From NCBI RefSeq assembly GCF_003201775.1, contig NZ_QJJZ01000002.1, forward strand, positions 186,001 through 250,000: a stretch of DNA of 64,000 nucleotides. The letters run 5' to 3'. Source of the DNA: Arenibacter sp. ARW7G5Y1. Its GTDB lineage: Bacteria; Bacteroidota; Bacteroidia; Flavobacteriales; Flavobacteriaceae. Of this stretch, positions 36,682 through 46,107 are shown piece by piece; the first letter of the stretch is position 1, and each line of letters starts with the position of its first letter. Both the position numbers and the translations under genes were made by a program. The notes beneath the pieces are model-generated. The model was not told the DNA's origin and did no database searches. It was given only the letters and a program-made list of their open reading frames with translations.

Positions 36682-38960
36682 AATCTTATCTTTTTGCTAA
36701 TCAGAATGGCATCGTTTAAAACAAATGGCATGGGGATATTGTCTTCCGGCCTGGGAGGAACAGTAAACAATGGATTGTTCAATAGATCGTTGGAAGCCTC
36801 GTAAAGGCTAAGTTCCAGATCGCTCTCCTTGGGGATCGTGATCTGTAATTCGGTATAATCGTTATTGCTGATATAGTGGGTAACCAACTTATTGTTTTTC
36901 CTGTTCTTTAGATAGTAGTCGGATAGTTCAATTTTATTTATTTGAGCCTCGATAATGTCTACATCATTCGTAAATATTTCCAAACGGTTTGTATTTCGCT
37001 GGGGCGTAATACAAATTTCCAATTTTCTATGGTCCCCAATAATGGTATCTAAGGTAGTTTCTATTTTAGGAGGGGCAATATTTTTTACTGGGGCTTCGGA
37101 TATGTAACTAAACCCTGTTCCATATTTGCTGCTTAGGGCATCGTAGTTGGCGTTGTTGGGCTGTGTTTTGTTTACATCTATGTACTGTGCTGTCCAACTG
37201 GATAGGACATGGTCATAGGTAGCCCATTGCGCAGTGTTTTTATCCGCATCGAGAATATAGACCAGGCTGGTGGGTTTTGCATTTTCCTTATTAAAACCAG
37301 AAGAGAAGTGGGCGGACAAAAGAAAACCGAAACACAGTACGAGCAATAAATAGGCCAGGCGTTTTTTGTTTTTAAAGGGACCAAAAACGGGAAGTAATAA
37401 GAAAAAGGTCAATGAGGTTAAAAGGGTAGCGGTAATCATCATTTTAAGGCCAAGACCTACTGGAAACATTTTAATTAGAGGGGAATAGATCCATATGGCG
37501 GGTAATGTTAAAAATAACAATACGTACGGACTGGGCGATTTTTGGTGTGTTAGTATGAGTAAGGAGGCCAGCAAAGCAAATACGGGTATTATAAAAAAGC
37601 TGGCACCTTTTAAATGTATGGCGACCAAGGTACAAAGAGTAAGCCACAGAAATAATGGGGCAATCAGTAGGTTCTGTGTCTTGGCCTTTCCAATTTTATG
37701 ATAGGCCCAAAAACCGACTGCCACGGAAAATAGTACAAAAGCCGCTATGTAGGCATAACCGTTATAAGTAAAACCATGAAGTATATCCTGATATTGCGGG
37801 TAGATATTCTTAAGTGCGGTCCAGCCGAAATGGCCTACGATCCCGTTAATGGCCAAAATTAGGAAGAGGGGAACAAATCCCCTTCCAATTTCCTTGATTT
37901 CCAAGGAACTATTTCTTAGCCCGAGGAACAATAGTGTTAAAAAGCCCACTATGGCAAGTGCAAGCATAGGGAAAATCCAATCGAAAGGATAGGAGACCAA
38001 CCTAAAGAATGGAATATTGAAATAGATGGAATCGTTTGGGCTTTTTAGACCGGTAAGGTCAGAGTTGCCAAAATGCTTTAACAAGGGCATCAGATAACTT
38101 CCTTGGTGGGCAAGGGTATTGCGGTCTAAACGCTCATAATTATCGCGTGCGGTATGGTAGTCATAATGGTCGTCAATAAAGGCGAAATTGAGGCCTTCTA
38201 TGTCCATATCTTCCCGGAAGACGGTAAGGTCGGTATCATTCGGGAGCATTTTGTAAACACTATAGACCAAGGAATTGGCCGCAGGATATTTCGGGTTTGC
38301 CTTTATAAATTCATCAATGACCCTCGCATTGCCTCTATTGGTTTCCAGTAGCATATAGGACGGCCCTCCGCTGCCCCGGGCCTCAAAATTTAAAACCAAT
38401 CCTATTTCCCCTACCCATGGATGATTGTTTACAAATAGATCTGCCCCGTTAAGTCCTAGTTCCTCAGCATCGGAAATTAGGATAATGATATCGTTTTTGG
38501 GAGGGCTGTTTTGCTTTAGAAAAGCTCGCACGCCTTCCAGTATGGTAGCCACCCCACTAGTGGCATCGCTGGCGCCCAAAGATGAATGGGGATTACTGTC
38601 GTAATGTGAAAGTAAAAGAAGGGCCTTTCCCTTTTCACTGCCCTTTATCCGGGCCAATATATTGGTAGCACTGCTAAAATTGCCCCAGTCCCCTGCGGTA
38701 TATCCTTGTTGGGTTGTGGTTTCCAATCCCAGCTTGGTCAGTTCCGAAATAATATAATCCCTAACCTCTGAATGCGCCGGGAAACCCACGGCATGTGGCT
38801 TTTCGGACATGTTTTTCACATGTACCAGTGCTCTATCCGTTGAAAATGAAATATTCTCAAGATTGGCATCCGGAGTGTAGCTTGGCATAGAGGCTTCAAA
38901 GCTCCAATAAATGGCAAGCAAAAGTAGTAGAAGGGTTATGGGAGAAGAATATCGCTTCAT
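36678..38960 (-). CDS. M28-family metallopeptidase with C-terminal membrane domain
   Basis: 760 residues. One N-terminal membrane segment anchors it. The zinc aminopeptidase domain (about 40-300) shows LLLLSHYDSNPHSS, LGASDATSGVATIL, DAEELGLNGADL and DDHYDYHTARDNY, giving the His/Asp/Glu/His metal ligands. From about residue 325 to 560 there are eight or so membrane helices, as in ER-type M28 peptidases (Fxna-like), then a soluble C-terminal domain. Peptide substrate unknown. Confidence 0.9.
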   Translation of the reverse strand: MKRYSSPITLLLLLLAIYWSFEASMPSYTPDANLENISFSTDRALVHVKNMSEKPHAVGFPAHSEVRDYIISELTKLGLETTTQQGYTAGDWGNFSSATNILARIKGSEKGKALLLLSHYDSNPHSSLGASDATSGVATILEGVRAFLKQNSPPKNDIIILISDAEELGLNGADLFVNNHPWVGEIGLVLNFEARGSGGPSYMLLETNRGNARVIDEFIKANPKYPAANSLVYSVYKMLPNDTDLTVFREDMDIEGLNFAFIDDHYDYHTARDNYERLDRNTLAHQGSYLMPLLKHFGNSDLTGLKSPNDSIYFNIPFFRLVSYPFDWIFPMLALAIVGFLTLLFLGLRNSSLEIKEIGRGFVPLFLILAINGIVGHFGWTALKNIYPQYQDILHGFTYNGYAYIAAFVLFSVAVGFWAYHKIGKAKTQNLLIAPLFLWLTLCTLVAIHLKGASFFIIPVFALLASLLILTHQKSPSPYVLLFLTLPAIWIYSPLIKMFPVGLGLKMMITATLLTSLTFFLLLPVFGPFKNKKRLAYLLLVLCFGFLLSAHFSSGFNKENAKPTSLVYILDADKNTAQWATYDHVLSSWTAQYIDVNKTQPNNANYDALSSKYGTGFSYISEAPVKNIAPPKIETTLDTIIGDHRKLEICITPQRNTNRLEIFTNDVDIIEAQINKIELSDYYLKNRKNNKLVTHYISNNDYTELQITIPKESDLELSLYEASNDLLNNPLFTVPPRPEDNIPMPFVLNDAILISKKIRF

Positions 38961-39173
38961 AATATGTCGTAAAAACTTAAAAGTAAGAAATTATCCCTGT
39001 ATTACATGATGGACTGTGCTATAACCAATGAATTATGATTTTAAAAAGGTTGTGATATTGAATTATATGGAACAATTTTAAGGGATATTTATCAATACAA
39101 CTGATTAAATATTAAATAGTTGTGTAATTCTTTAAAAAAGACTATCTTACAAATTAACCTAAAAATAAACGAT

Positions 39174-39638
39174 ATGGGAATAAAAAGTTTTCAGGGAGTT
39201 CGCAGGGTCGTAAAAAAGGAATTTGATGCTCCCATTTTAGTAGAGGACTATATGACAAAAAAGCTGGTCACCTTTAGTCCTGATCAATCTATTTTAACGG
39301 TTATGGAACATTTGGCCAAATACCATATCTCTGGGGGTCCTGTATTGGATAACAACGGATTTTTGGTGGGTATCATCTCGGAAGCGGATTGTATGAAACA
39401 GATTTCGGAAAGCCGCTATTTTAACCAGCCTATATTGGACAAGAGTGTAGAGCGATTTATGACAAAGGAGGTAGAGACCATACCTCACGATATGTCCATT
39501 TTTGATGCTGCCGGTATTTTCGACAAGCATAAAAGAAGAAGATTGCCAGTTATGAAAAACGGCATATTGGTGGGGCAGATAAGTCGCAAGGATATTGTAA
39601 TAGCAGCCCTTAAATTAAGCGGACATAACTGGAAATAG
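39174..39638 (+). CDS. CBS-domain pair protein
   Basis: 154 residues from the ATG at 39174; a TTG 54 bp earlier is unlikely. Two CBS domains fill the protein (VEDYMTKKLVTFSPDQSI and GGPVLDNNGFLVGIISEAD, then VERFMTKEVETIPHD and RRRLPVMKNGILVGQISRKD). Such stand-alone pairs bind adenine nucleotides and regulate partners. No partner is evident nearby. Confidence 0.92.
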   Translation: MGIKSFQGVRRVVKKEFDAPILVEDYMTKKLVTFSPDQSILTVMEHLAKYHISGGPVLDNNGFLVGIISEADCMKQISESRYFNQPILDKSVERFMTKEVETIPHDMSIFDAAGIFDKHKRRRLPVMKNGILVGQISRKDIVIAALKLSGHNWK

Positions 39639-39700
39639 GAAGCTGTTTCGTTTCCTGTGGATGCTTATGGCTTTCATAAGATTGAATGCAATGTATTTTT

Positions 39701-39738
39701 ATGCCCTTGTTCTATATTGAAAAATAGTTCAGGGGCAT
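39701..39738. terminator. Probable terminator between CBS gene and the zinc-ribbon gene
   Basis: An ATGCCCTTG / CAGGGGCAT stem with one G-T pair, extended by CTAT/ATAG, lies between two convergent genes. A T-rich stretch follows on the plus strand. Confidence 0.5.
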
Positions 39739-39749
39739 TTACTTTTGGG

Positions 39750-40100
39750 CTATTCCCTCTTCACTATCATATAATAATCATTATCCAACGGAAGATATCC
39801 CAGATCGTATACGAAAAAATAGGTAGTTCCCTTTTTGGTCGTATATAAATTGGTGATATACTCAAAATCGAAACCCTTGTCCATTAATCTTGTCTTGGTT
39901 GTTTTGGTTTTGCCGTCGGTTAGGCGATAGCTATCCAGGATTCTGTAGTTCTTGCGCAAGCGGTTATTGATGTTCCTGACCAGGTTTTTACTGTCTTTGT
40001 TCAGCTTATTATTATAGGCATTCCTACAATAGTCCGAGCAGAATTTCTTGTCTATCCTGCCCAAAATTTTAACCCCACATTCCAAGCATTTTTTTTCCAT
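39750..40100 (-). CDS. Small zinc-ribbon protein, unknown function
   Basis: 116 residues. The N-terminus has C-x-x-C and C-x-x-x-C pairs (KKCLECGVKILGR, KKFCSDYCRNAYNN) typical of zinc ribbons with HNH-like or DUF2116-like look. The rest is basic. It lies 8 bp after the acyltransferase-like gene on the same strand. Nucleic-acid or protein binding is possible but not shown. Confidence 0.75.
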   Translation of the reverse strand: MEKKCLECGVKILGRIDKKFCSDYCRNAYNNKLNKDSKNLVRNINNRLRKNYRILDSYRLTDGKTKTTKTRLMDKGFDFEYITNLYTTKKGTTYFFVYDLGYLPLDNDYYMIVKRE

Positions 40101-40107
40101 TGCTGTT

Positions 40108-40716
40108 TCAGTTGTCTTGTTCTATAAGTTCCAATCGTTTTACCACGTAACCCATGGGCAATAAGGTACCTGGTGAAAGTACGGCATTAGCTCCTATTTT
40201 AGAATGGTCGCCGATCAAGGCGCCGAATTTTAAGGTTCCAATATTGGTTCTCACACCGTTTACTTGGGCCCATATGGTCTTGTCCGATCTTTCGTTATAG
40301 TGGTTGGCAACCAGGGCTCCCGCCTCAAAATTTACATGCCCACCTATAATGCTATCTCCTATAAAATTAAAGTGGGCCATGGCGGAATTGTTGCCAATTA
40401 TACTGGATTTGACCTCGACACCTGGGCCTATCCGTACTTCTTGGTCCAAAAAAACCCCATCGCGGAGATAGGCGTGGCTCGCAATAAAACAGTTTTCGGA
40501 AATGATGAGGGGCTCTTTTAACACTGCCCCCTTTTCTATAATTGCGGTTTTATGGATGGCAATATTGCCCGTAACGGTATAATTGTCAGAATCCAGTTGG
40601 ACGATCTTCTTGGATATTATGGATGATAGGGACTGGGTAATCTCCCATGGTGATATTCCTTTCTGCTTGGGAAAAAGGGTGTAAAAATGTGCTATGTATG
40701 TATCTATAGCAGTCAT
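40108..40716 (-). CDS. Left-handed beta-helix (hexapeptide) transferase-like protein
   Basis: 202 residues. Hexapeptide repeats are visible from about 55 to 190 (IAIHKTAIIEKGAVLKEPL, VRIGPGVEVKSSIIGNNS, IGDHSKIGANAVLSPG). Members are acyl- or nucleotidyl-transferases of sugars. Starts 4 bp inside the end of the VOC gene (ATGA overlap), so the two are coupled. Confidence 0.85.
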   Translation of the reverse strand: MTAIDTYIAHFYTLFPKQKGISPWEITQSLSSIISKKIVQLDSDNYTVTGNIAIHKTAIIEKGAVLKEPLIISENCFIASHAYLRDGVFLDQEVRIGPGVEVKSSIIGNNSAMAHFNFIGDSIIGGHVNFEAGALVANHYNERSDKTIWAQVNGVRTNIGTLKFGALIGDHSKIGANAVLSPGTLLPMGYVVKRLELIEQDN

Positions 40717-41099
40717 TTTTGGTATAGTTCAATAGGTAAATTGTCCGGGTCAAAGATGAAGGTGAACTTTTTTTGGGTATACTCGTCAACGCGTATAGGT
40801 TCTGCCTTAATGCCCTTTTCTGATAATTCCAATAGCTGGGAAGCCAATTCGTCTACCTCAAAGGCCAGGTGCCTTAGACCGGTTGCTTCCGGCATGGTAG
40901 ATCTGGGCGGAGGTTTGGGAAAGGAGAATAGTTCAATGATATAATTTCCGTTCAATGCCAAATCCAGTTTGTAGGAGTCCCGTTCTTCCCTATAGGTCTC
41001 GTGTAAAGGTTCCAGGCCTAAATCTTCCACATAGAACTTTTTGGATTTTTTATAGTTTGAACATATGATGGCAATATGGTGTACTTTATTTAGGGTCAT
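40713..41099 (-). CDS. VOC-family metalloprotein, SMU1112c/YaeR type
   Basis: 128 residues. The signature HHIAIICSNYKKSKKFYVEDLGL at the start and GLRHLAFEVDEL and PDNLPIELYQK later match the YaeR subgroup of glyoxalase-like proteins. Metal-binding His and Glu are present. Its start overlaps the previous gene's stop by four bases. Confidence 0.9.
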   Translation of the reverse strand: MTLNKVHHIAIICSNYKKSKKFYVEDLGLEPLHETYREERDSYKLDLALNGNYIIELFSFPKPPPRSTMPEATGLRHLAFEVDELASQLLELSEKGIKAEPIRVDEYTQKKFTFIFDPDNLPIELYQK

Positions 41100-41584
41100 T
41101 TTTTATAGTTAAAGGCAACCTCCTCTTTGGAGCCATTTTTCTGTTCAAGTACAACATAGATATTGATTTCGGAGTCATTGATTTTTTCGAAGGTAAAATC
41201 ATCAAAATAGACCTTATTGCCTTCTATTTTTACCAATTTAAAGTCTACCGTCTTGTCCTTTTCCTCCCAACCTGTCAAGTTGCCATTAAAGTGCTTCAGT
41301 CTAAGGATAAGGGATTCCTCTTCCTGCCTAATGTGCCCAACCTCATACAAGGCCACTTTGTCATCCACGACCAACTTAAACACGAACATCATGGAGTCGC
41401 CCAGCGGGGGACTCCAAATTTCTTCGGTTATTCCGCCAAAGGCTTCTCCTTTCCAATGGCCTGCTATCCATGAAACATCGGCTAAGGTGGCATTGGGGGA
41501 GGTATTGCCGTCCGTATAGGAAATGGTGTTCTGACCAAAAGATGGCAAATACGCGGTAAGCAAGAGTATTAAGGTCCACTTCAT
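41096..41584 (-). CDS. DUF6265-type secreted protein
   Basis: 162 residues with a signal peptide (TLILLLTAYLPSFGQ). The mature protein begins with the family phrase VSWIAGHWKGEAFGGITEEIW and continues as a beta-rich, lipocalin-like body. Function unknown. First of a run of ATGA-coupled leftward genes (41584 to 40108). Confidence 0.82.
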   Translation of the reverse strand: MKWTLILLLTAYLPSFGQNTISYTDGNTSPNATLADVSWIAGHWKGEAFGGITEEIWSPPLGDSMMFVFKLVVDDKVALYEVGHIRQEEESLILRLKHFNGNLTGWEEKDKTVDFKLVKIEGNKVYFDDFTFEKINDSEINIYVVLEQKNGSKEEVAFNYKK

Positions 41585-41654
41585 GTGTAAATTGGTTTAG
41601 GAACCAATAAGATACAAATTATCCGTTTACAAACGATTAATTTTTTACGCTGGT

Positions 41655-42227
41655 TTAGGTTATTTGAATGTTGTATTTCTTTAATAACCCCAAAACACCT
41701 TGCTTGGAGAATTTGGCTTTGGCAATTTTGTTCTTTTCGGGATCCATGGTAAAGTTGAAGGCTGTACGGAAATCGGCTTTTTCCAAGTTGCAATTTTCGA
41801 AGAGGGCACTTTCAAGATTACAACAGTCGAATATTGTTTCGGTTAAGTCGGTTTCCGCAAAATCCACCGAAATCATTTTACAATTGTCAAAGGTGGTATT
41901 CTTTAGTTTTAATTTATAAAAAGAAGATAGGTTTAGGGTACATTCAAAGAAGTTGAAGGAGAGTAGAAAATCATTGCAATGATCAAAGTGGATTCCCAAA
42001 AGTTTACACCCTTTAAAATCCGTTTCCTTAAAGGTGGTATTTTTTAGGTTTACATTGCTTAAATCACAATCGGTAAAAACGCATTCCATAAATGCGATGT
42101 TGGATATGTCCGCTTTGGAAAAGGTACAGGAGTCAAAAATGCAGTTCTCATATTCTCCTTTGGATAGTCTATGGGAGGTAAAATCGATTCCCTTAAAGGT
42201 CTGGTCCGTAATAAATTGGGTATTCAT
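41655..42227 (-). CDS. Pentapeptide-repeat protein
   Basis: 190 residues made of A(D/N)Lxx-like pentapeptides (FEDCTFSKADISNIAFMEC, VNLKNTTFKETDFKGC, FAETDLTETIFDCCNLES). The fold is a right-handed quadrilateral beta-helix; some relatives (Qnr) mimic DNA and protect gyrase. Length fits the Qnr range, but many are unrelated to resistance and no other evidence exists here. Confidence 0.85.
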   Translation of the reverse strand: MNTQFITDQTFKGIDFTSHRLSKGEYENCIFDSCTFSKADISNIAFMECVFTDCDLSNVNLKNTTFKETDFKGCKLLGIHFDHCNDFLLSFNFFECTLNLSSFYKLKLKNTTFDNCKMISVDFAETDLTETIFDCCNLESALFENCNLEKADFRTAFNFTMDPEKNKIAKAKFSKQGVLGLLKKYNIQIT

Positions 42228-42352
42228 CTTATTTTTCTAATTTTTGGCAATTTAATATCCACCATTGGAAGGATAGGCCAAGGAGAGGATTATTATTGGC
42301 ACAGGAACAGCCTGCTACTTCCTTTGAAATAGGTTCCTCCTTGGATTTCTTA

Positions 42353-42727
42353 TTAAATGGAAACTACAAACAACTGTAATAATAGCGCTATGATGGCCGG
42401 GAGGGCTTGGACAACAAATATCTTTTTGCTTGCAGACCAGGCACCGTATACACCTGCAATGGCTACACAGCTTAGAAAGAAAATGGCAACGTTGGTACTC
42501 CAAACCGGGTCTTTGATGAAAAATGTCCATATGAGCCCGGCGGCCAGAAATCCGTTGTACAGTCCTTGGTTGGCAGCCAGACCCTTTGTGGGTTTAAACA
42601 TGTTTTCAGGGAGTGCTTTTCTAAAGGTTTTTTTGCCCAAGGTTTCCCAGGCAAACATTTCCATATATAAAATATAAAGGTGCTCCAAGGCTATGATGCC
42701 TATAAGAATGTTTAATACGATCTCCAT
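42353..42727 (-). CDS. DUF1304 family membrane protein
   Basis: 124 residues, four membrane helices (ILIGIIALEHLYILYMEMFAW, GLYNGFLAAGLIW, VAIFFLSCVAIAGVYGAWS, ALPAIIALLLQLFVV). The phrase NQGLYNGFLAAGL is a DUF1304 mark. Function unknown. Confidence 0.88.
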   Translation of the reverse strand: MEIVLNILIGIIALEHLYILYMEMFAWETLGKKTFRKALPENMFKPTKGLAANQGLYNGFLAAGLIWTFFIKDPVWSTNVAIFFLSCVAIAGVYGAWSASKKIFVVQALPAIIALLLQLFVVSI

Positions 42728-42850
42728 ATTTCAATTTTTGTAAGGATTATTTATTCCTAAATATAAGGGATTCCATTGATTAATTGTTGTTATAGGGCAT
42801 TGTATTGATCGGAGGTTTAGGAACCATTGGAGAGGGAACTATATATAAGT

Positions 42851-42880
42851 TCAAACGACTACAAACGATTACAAACGAAA
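42851..42880. repeat. Three 10-bp tandem repeats (CAAACGA core) upstream of ssb
   Basis: CAAACGACTA, CAAACGATTA and CAAACGAAAT follow one another with a period of exactly 10 bp, one helical turn, 115-145 bp before the ssb start. A single related TACAAACGATTA occurs near 41630. A TAAGTTTG -7 element lies at 42920-42927. They look like a protein-binding array. Confidence 0.55.
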
Positions 42881-42994
42881 TTAAATACTTGTTAACCGAA
42901 TAACGCTTAGAGGGGTTACTAAGTTTGTTCCATCAAAAATCATTAATTGTTTAACCATTCCCGGAGTGGATTCGGGATTTAAAAATTATGTATT

Positions 42995-43327
42995 ATGAAC
43001 GCACTTAGAAACAAAGTACAGTTGATCGGAAACTTGGGTAACGATCCAGAAATTATTAACCTGGACGGCGGTGGAAAATTGGCTAAATTCGCCATTGCTA
43101 CCAATGAAACGTACAAAAATGCCAAGGGAGAAAAAGTAACGGATACCCAATGGCACAATATTGTGGCCTGGGGAAAGACAGCGGCAATTGTGGAAAATTA
43201 TCTCAATAAGGGCAAGGAAGTTGCCGTTGAAGGAAAATTGACCACTCGGTCCTATGAGACCAAAGAAGGGGAAAAAAGGTATATCACCGAAATTCGATGT
43301 AATGAACTCCTGATGTTGGGGAAATAG
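42995..43327 (+). CDS. ssb: Single-stranded DNA-binding protein
   Basis: 110 residues. The OB fold is clear (RNKVQLIGNLGNDPEI, KFAIATNETYKN, TQWHNIVAWGKTAAIVENYLNKG, VEGKLTTRSYE). The usual acidic C-terminal tail (DDDIPF) is missing, so it may be an accessory rather than the main SSB. Confidence 0.92.
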   Translation: MNALRNKVQLIGNLGNDPEIINLDGGGKLAKFAIATNETYKNAKGEKVTDTQWHNIVAWGKTAAIVENYLNKGKEVAVEGKLTTRSYETKEGEKRYITEIRCNELLMLGK

Positions 43328-43364
43328 ACAGCTGTGCCTACCAGAAAGTCTGTTCCGGATATAT

Positions 43365-43412
43365 AAGAAGCAAGCTGATGGCTTTTTTCAAAGGGCTGTT
43401 GGGTTGCTTCTT
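43365..43412 (+). terminator. Possible terminator of ssb
   Basis: AAGAAGCAA and TTGCTTCTT form a 9-bp stem with a 30-base loop, followed by TTGCTTTTTT. The long loop lowers confidence. Confidence 0.45.
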
Positions 43413-43593
43413 TTGCTTTTTTGGGAAGGTATTTCCTTGCAATTACTTTTTTCGCGCTTAATTAGTATAAAGTTGCTAATTAACAATGGTCATTTCGATC
43501 GACCGGAGGAAGGAGAAATCACAGAAGTAACTGGAATTAAATATTACAGTGGATGTAATATCAAATCCCTCCATAACTGCCTGATAGGCTTAT

Positions 43594-45490
43594 CCAAGGG
43601 AAGGAGTCCTTGTTATCGTCATTGCTTGTCTATTTTGGTTTTAGCCTATGTCGTCATCGGTACCTTAAGAGACAAATTCCATAAGCTCCCCAATAATTAA
43701 TCAATTTTATAAGGATATAACTTTCTGTTCTTGCTAAAAGCTAAGGAAACTGGAATTTTAAAAGTTCCTTGTGCGACTTCTCAATCGCCCCAAAAAAGGG
43801 CTTATGTCGAAGTGACAAAAAGTCCTCCCCCTAACCCCCTCCAAAGGAGGGGGGGAAATTCCAGCTCAAATGTATATTTGCCATATTCTAACAAATTCCC
43901 TCCCCTTGGGGGAGGGTTAGGGAGGGGTCCAAGGGAAGGAGTCCTTGCTATCGTCATTGCTTGTCTATTTTGGTTTTAGTCTATGTCGTCATCGGTACCT
44001 TAAGAGACAAATTCCATAAGCTCCCCAATAATTAATCAATTTTATAAGGATATAACTTTCTGTTCTTGCTAAAAGCTAAGGAAACTGGAATTTTAAAAGT
44101 TCCTTGTGCTACTTCTCAATCGCCCCAAAAAAGGGCTCAGGTCGAAGTGACAAAAAGTCCTCCCCCTAACCCCCTCCAAAGGAGGGGGGGGAATTCCAGC
44201 TCAAATGTATATTTGCCATATTCTAACAAATTCCCTCCCCTTGGGGGAGGGTTAGGGAGGGGTCCAAGGGAAGGAGTCCTTGTTATCGTCATTGCTTGTC
44301 TATTTTGGTTTTAGCCTATGTCGTCATCGGTACCTTAAGAGACAAATTCCATAAGCTCCCCAATAATTAATCAATTTTATAAGGATGTAACTTTCTGTTT
44401 CTTGCTAAAAGCCTTAGGAAACTGGAATTTTAAAAGTTACTTGTGCGACTTCTCGTCGTCCTGGAAAAGGACTCTGTCGAAGTGACAAAAAGTCCTCCCC
44501 CTAACCCCCTCCAAAGGAGGGGGGAAAATTCCAGCTCAAATGTATATTTGCCATATTCTAACAAATTCCCTCCCCTTGGGGGAGGGTTAGGGAGGGGTCC
44601 AACGGAAAAAGTCCTTGCTATCGTCATTGCTTGTCTATTTTGGTTTTAGTCTATGTCGTCATCGGTACCTTAAGAGACAAATTCCATAAGCTCCCCAATA
44701 ATTAATCAATTTTATAAGGATATAACTTTCTGTTCTTGCTAAAAGCTAAGGAAACTGGAATTTTAAAAGTTCCTTGTGCTACTTCTCAATCGCCCCAAAA
44801 AAGGGCTCAGGTCGAAGTGACAAAAAGTCCTCCCCCTAACCCCCTCCAAAGGAGGGGGGGAAATTCCAGCTCAAATGTATATTTGCCAAATTCTAACAAA
44901 TTCCCTCCCCTTGGGGGAGGGTTAGGGAGGGGTCCAAGGGAAGGAGTCCTTGCTATCGTCATTGCTTGTCTATTTTGGTTTTAGCCTATGTCGTCATCGG
45001 TACCTTAAGAGACAAATTCCATAAGCTCCCCAATAATTAATCAATTTTATAAGGATATAGCTTTCTGTTTCTGGCTAAAAGCTTAGGAAACTGGAATTTT
45101 AAAAGTTACTTGTGCGACTTCTCGTCGTCCTGGAAAAGGACTCTGTCGAAGTGAGAAAAAGTCCTCCCCCTAACCCCCTCCAAAGGAGGGGGGAAAATTC
45201 CAGCTCAAATGTATATTTGCCATATTCTAACAAATTCCCTCCCCTTGGGGGAGGGTTAGGGAGGGGTCCAAGGGAAGGAGTCCTTGTTATCGTCATTGCT
45301 TGTCTATTTTGGTTTTAGCCTATGTCGTCATCGGTACCTTAAGAGACAAATTCCATAAGCTCCCCAATAATTAATCAATTTTATAAGGATATAACTTTCT
45401 GTTTCTGACTAAAAGCTTAGGAAACTGGAATTTTAAAAGTTCCTTGTGCTACTTCTCGTCGTCCTGGAAAAGGGCTCATGTCGAAGTGAC
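43594..45490. repeat. 335-bp tandem repeat array, five units plus a partial, with inverted C/G-rich core
   Basis: Units begin at 43594, 43929, 44264, 44599, 44934 and 45268 (period 335, last 334). Each has a core of two opposed C- and G-rich arms (CCTCCCCCTAACCCCCTCC and GGAGGGTTAGGGAGGGG) around an AT-rich loop, so single strands could fold into a long hairpin. Two sub-types alternate (CAATCGCCCC versus CGTCGTCCTGG before the arms), in order A, A, B, A, B, B. Each unit also contains a GTCGAAGTGAC motif; a related GTCATTTCGA motif flanks the array on both sides (43492 and 45500 region). Short open frames in it (SPPPNPLQRRG) are chance. The rest of 43328-45720 holds no gene. Confidence 0.9.
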
Positions 45491-45720
45491 TGCCAATGTC
45501 ATTTCGACCTAATGGGAGAAACGTAAGGTTCACGAATACCCTTAGATAGAGTTGACATGAGCTAAATCACACAAGTTGCTCTAATTTTGATGGACAAGTC
45601 TTCAAAAAGGAAGATTTTGGATTAGTGTACAGTTCGCTATTCTACATTTGTATGAACGTGCCGCACCTATCAGAAGAAAATTAAATAGGCAATTGCGGCA
45701 ATGTTAACGTGAATAAAAGA

Positions 45721-45915
45721 TTATGCCACCTTTTTCATCAGATCAAAACACGGACAGCGATTGCACCTTTTGGATTCCGACTTTTTATACTTTTCACAGC
45801 ATTTGGTTTTACAGCCATTTGGTACCATTTCCTTTAAAGCAGCTTTTAACTCCTTTTTTAAGGCTTTTTGCAGCTTTTTTTCGGTTTTCCTGTGCTGTTT
45901 CTTTTTTTTACCCAC
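45721..45915 (-). CDS. Small cysteine-rich basic protein, conserved in flavobacteria
   Basis: 64 residues from a GTG at 45915. A TTG start at 45942 is ruled out because it lies inside a TACTTTTG -7 element. The N-terminal half is a lysine-rich helix (KKLQKALKKELKAAL); the C-terminal half has six cysteines (CKTKCCEKYKK, CNRCPCFD), suggesting a metal site. Function unknown; it is a common small protein in the family. Confidence 0.65.
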   Translation of the reverse strand: MGKKKKQHRKTEKKLQKALKKELKAALKEMVPNGCKTKCCEKYKKSESKRCNRCPCFDLMKKVA

Positions 45916-45939
45916 TCTAGATCGGAATAAGAATCTGGG

Positions 45940-45947
45940 CAAAAGTA
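45940..45947 (-). promoter_or_regulatory. -7 promoter element (TACTTTTG) of the cysteine-rich gene
   Basis: Perfect TAnnTTTG on the minus strand, about 25 bp before the GTG start at 45915, which it helps to decide. Confidence 0.55.
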
Positions 45948-46032
45948 TTTATTTTAATTAAATCTAAATAAGATTAAATGTTAAATTTAGTTGAGGGGTC
46001 AATATTTTTAAAGCAGTAGGTTTTTTGAATTG

Positions 46033-46051
46033 CCCCGCCGAAAAGGCGGGG
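46033..46051. terminator. G+C-rich hairpin downstream of ferritin
   Basis: CCCCGCC / GGCGGGG with a GAAAA loop, followed by GTTTCATGTTTT on the plus strand. Probable terminator at the end of the leftward ferritin gene, though the T run is on the plus side. Confidence 0.5.
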
Positions 46052-46107
46052 TTTCATGTTTTATATCCCAAGGTCCCTGCTAGTCTGTGAAAGTACACTT
46101 CCCTTGT

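Noticed and set aside
41655-42227. Qnr-type quinolone resistance protein
   Set aside because: Only the general pentapeptide fold is seen; no specific Qnr feature.
43731-45318. Repeated open frames of 65-98 codons (SPPPNPLQRRG and its reverse)
   Set aside because: They are translations of the 335-bp repeat in both directions, have no start context, and follow the repeat period rather than a gene.
43594-45490. CRISPR array
   Set aside because: Units are 335 bp with no unique spacers, and no cas genes are near.
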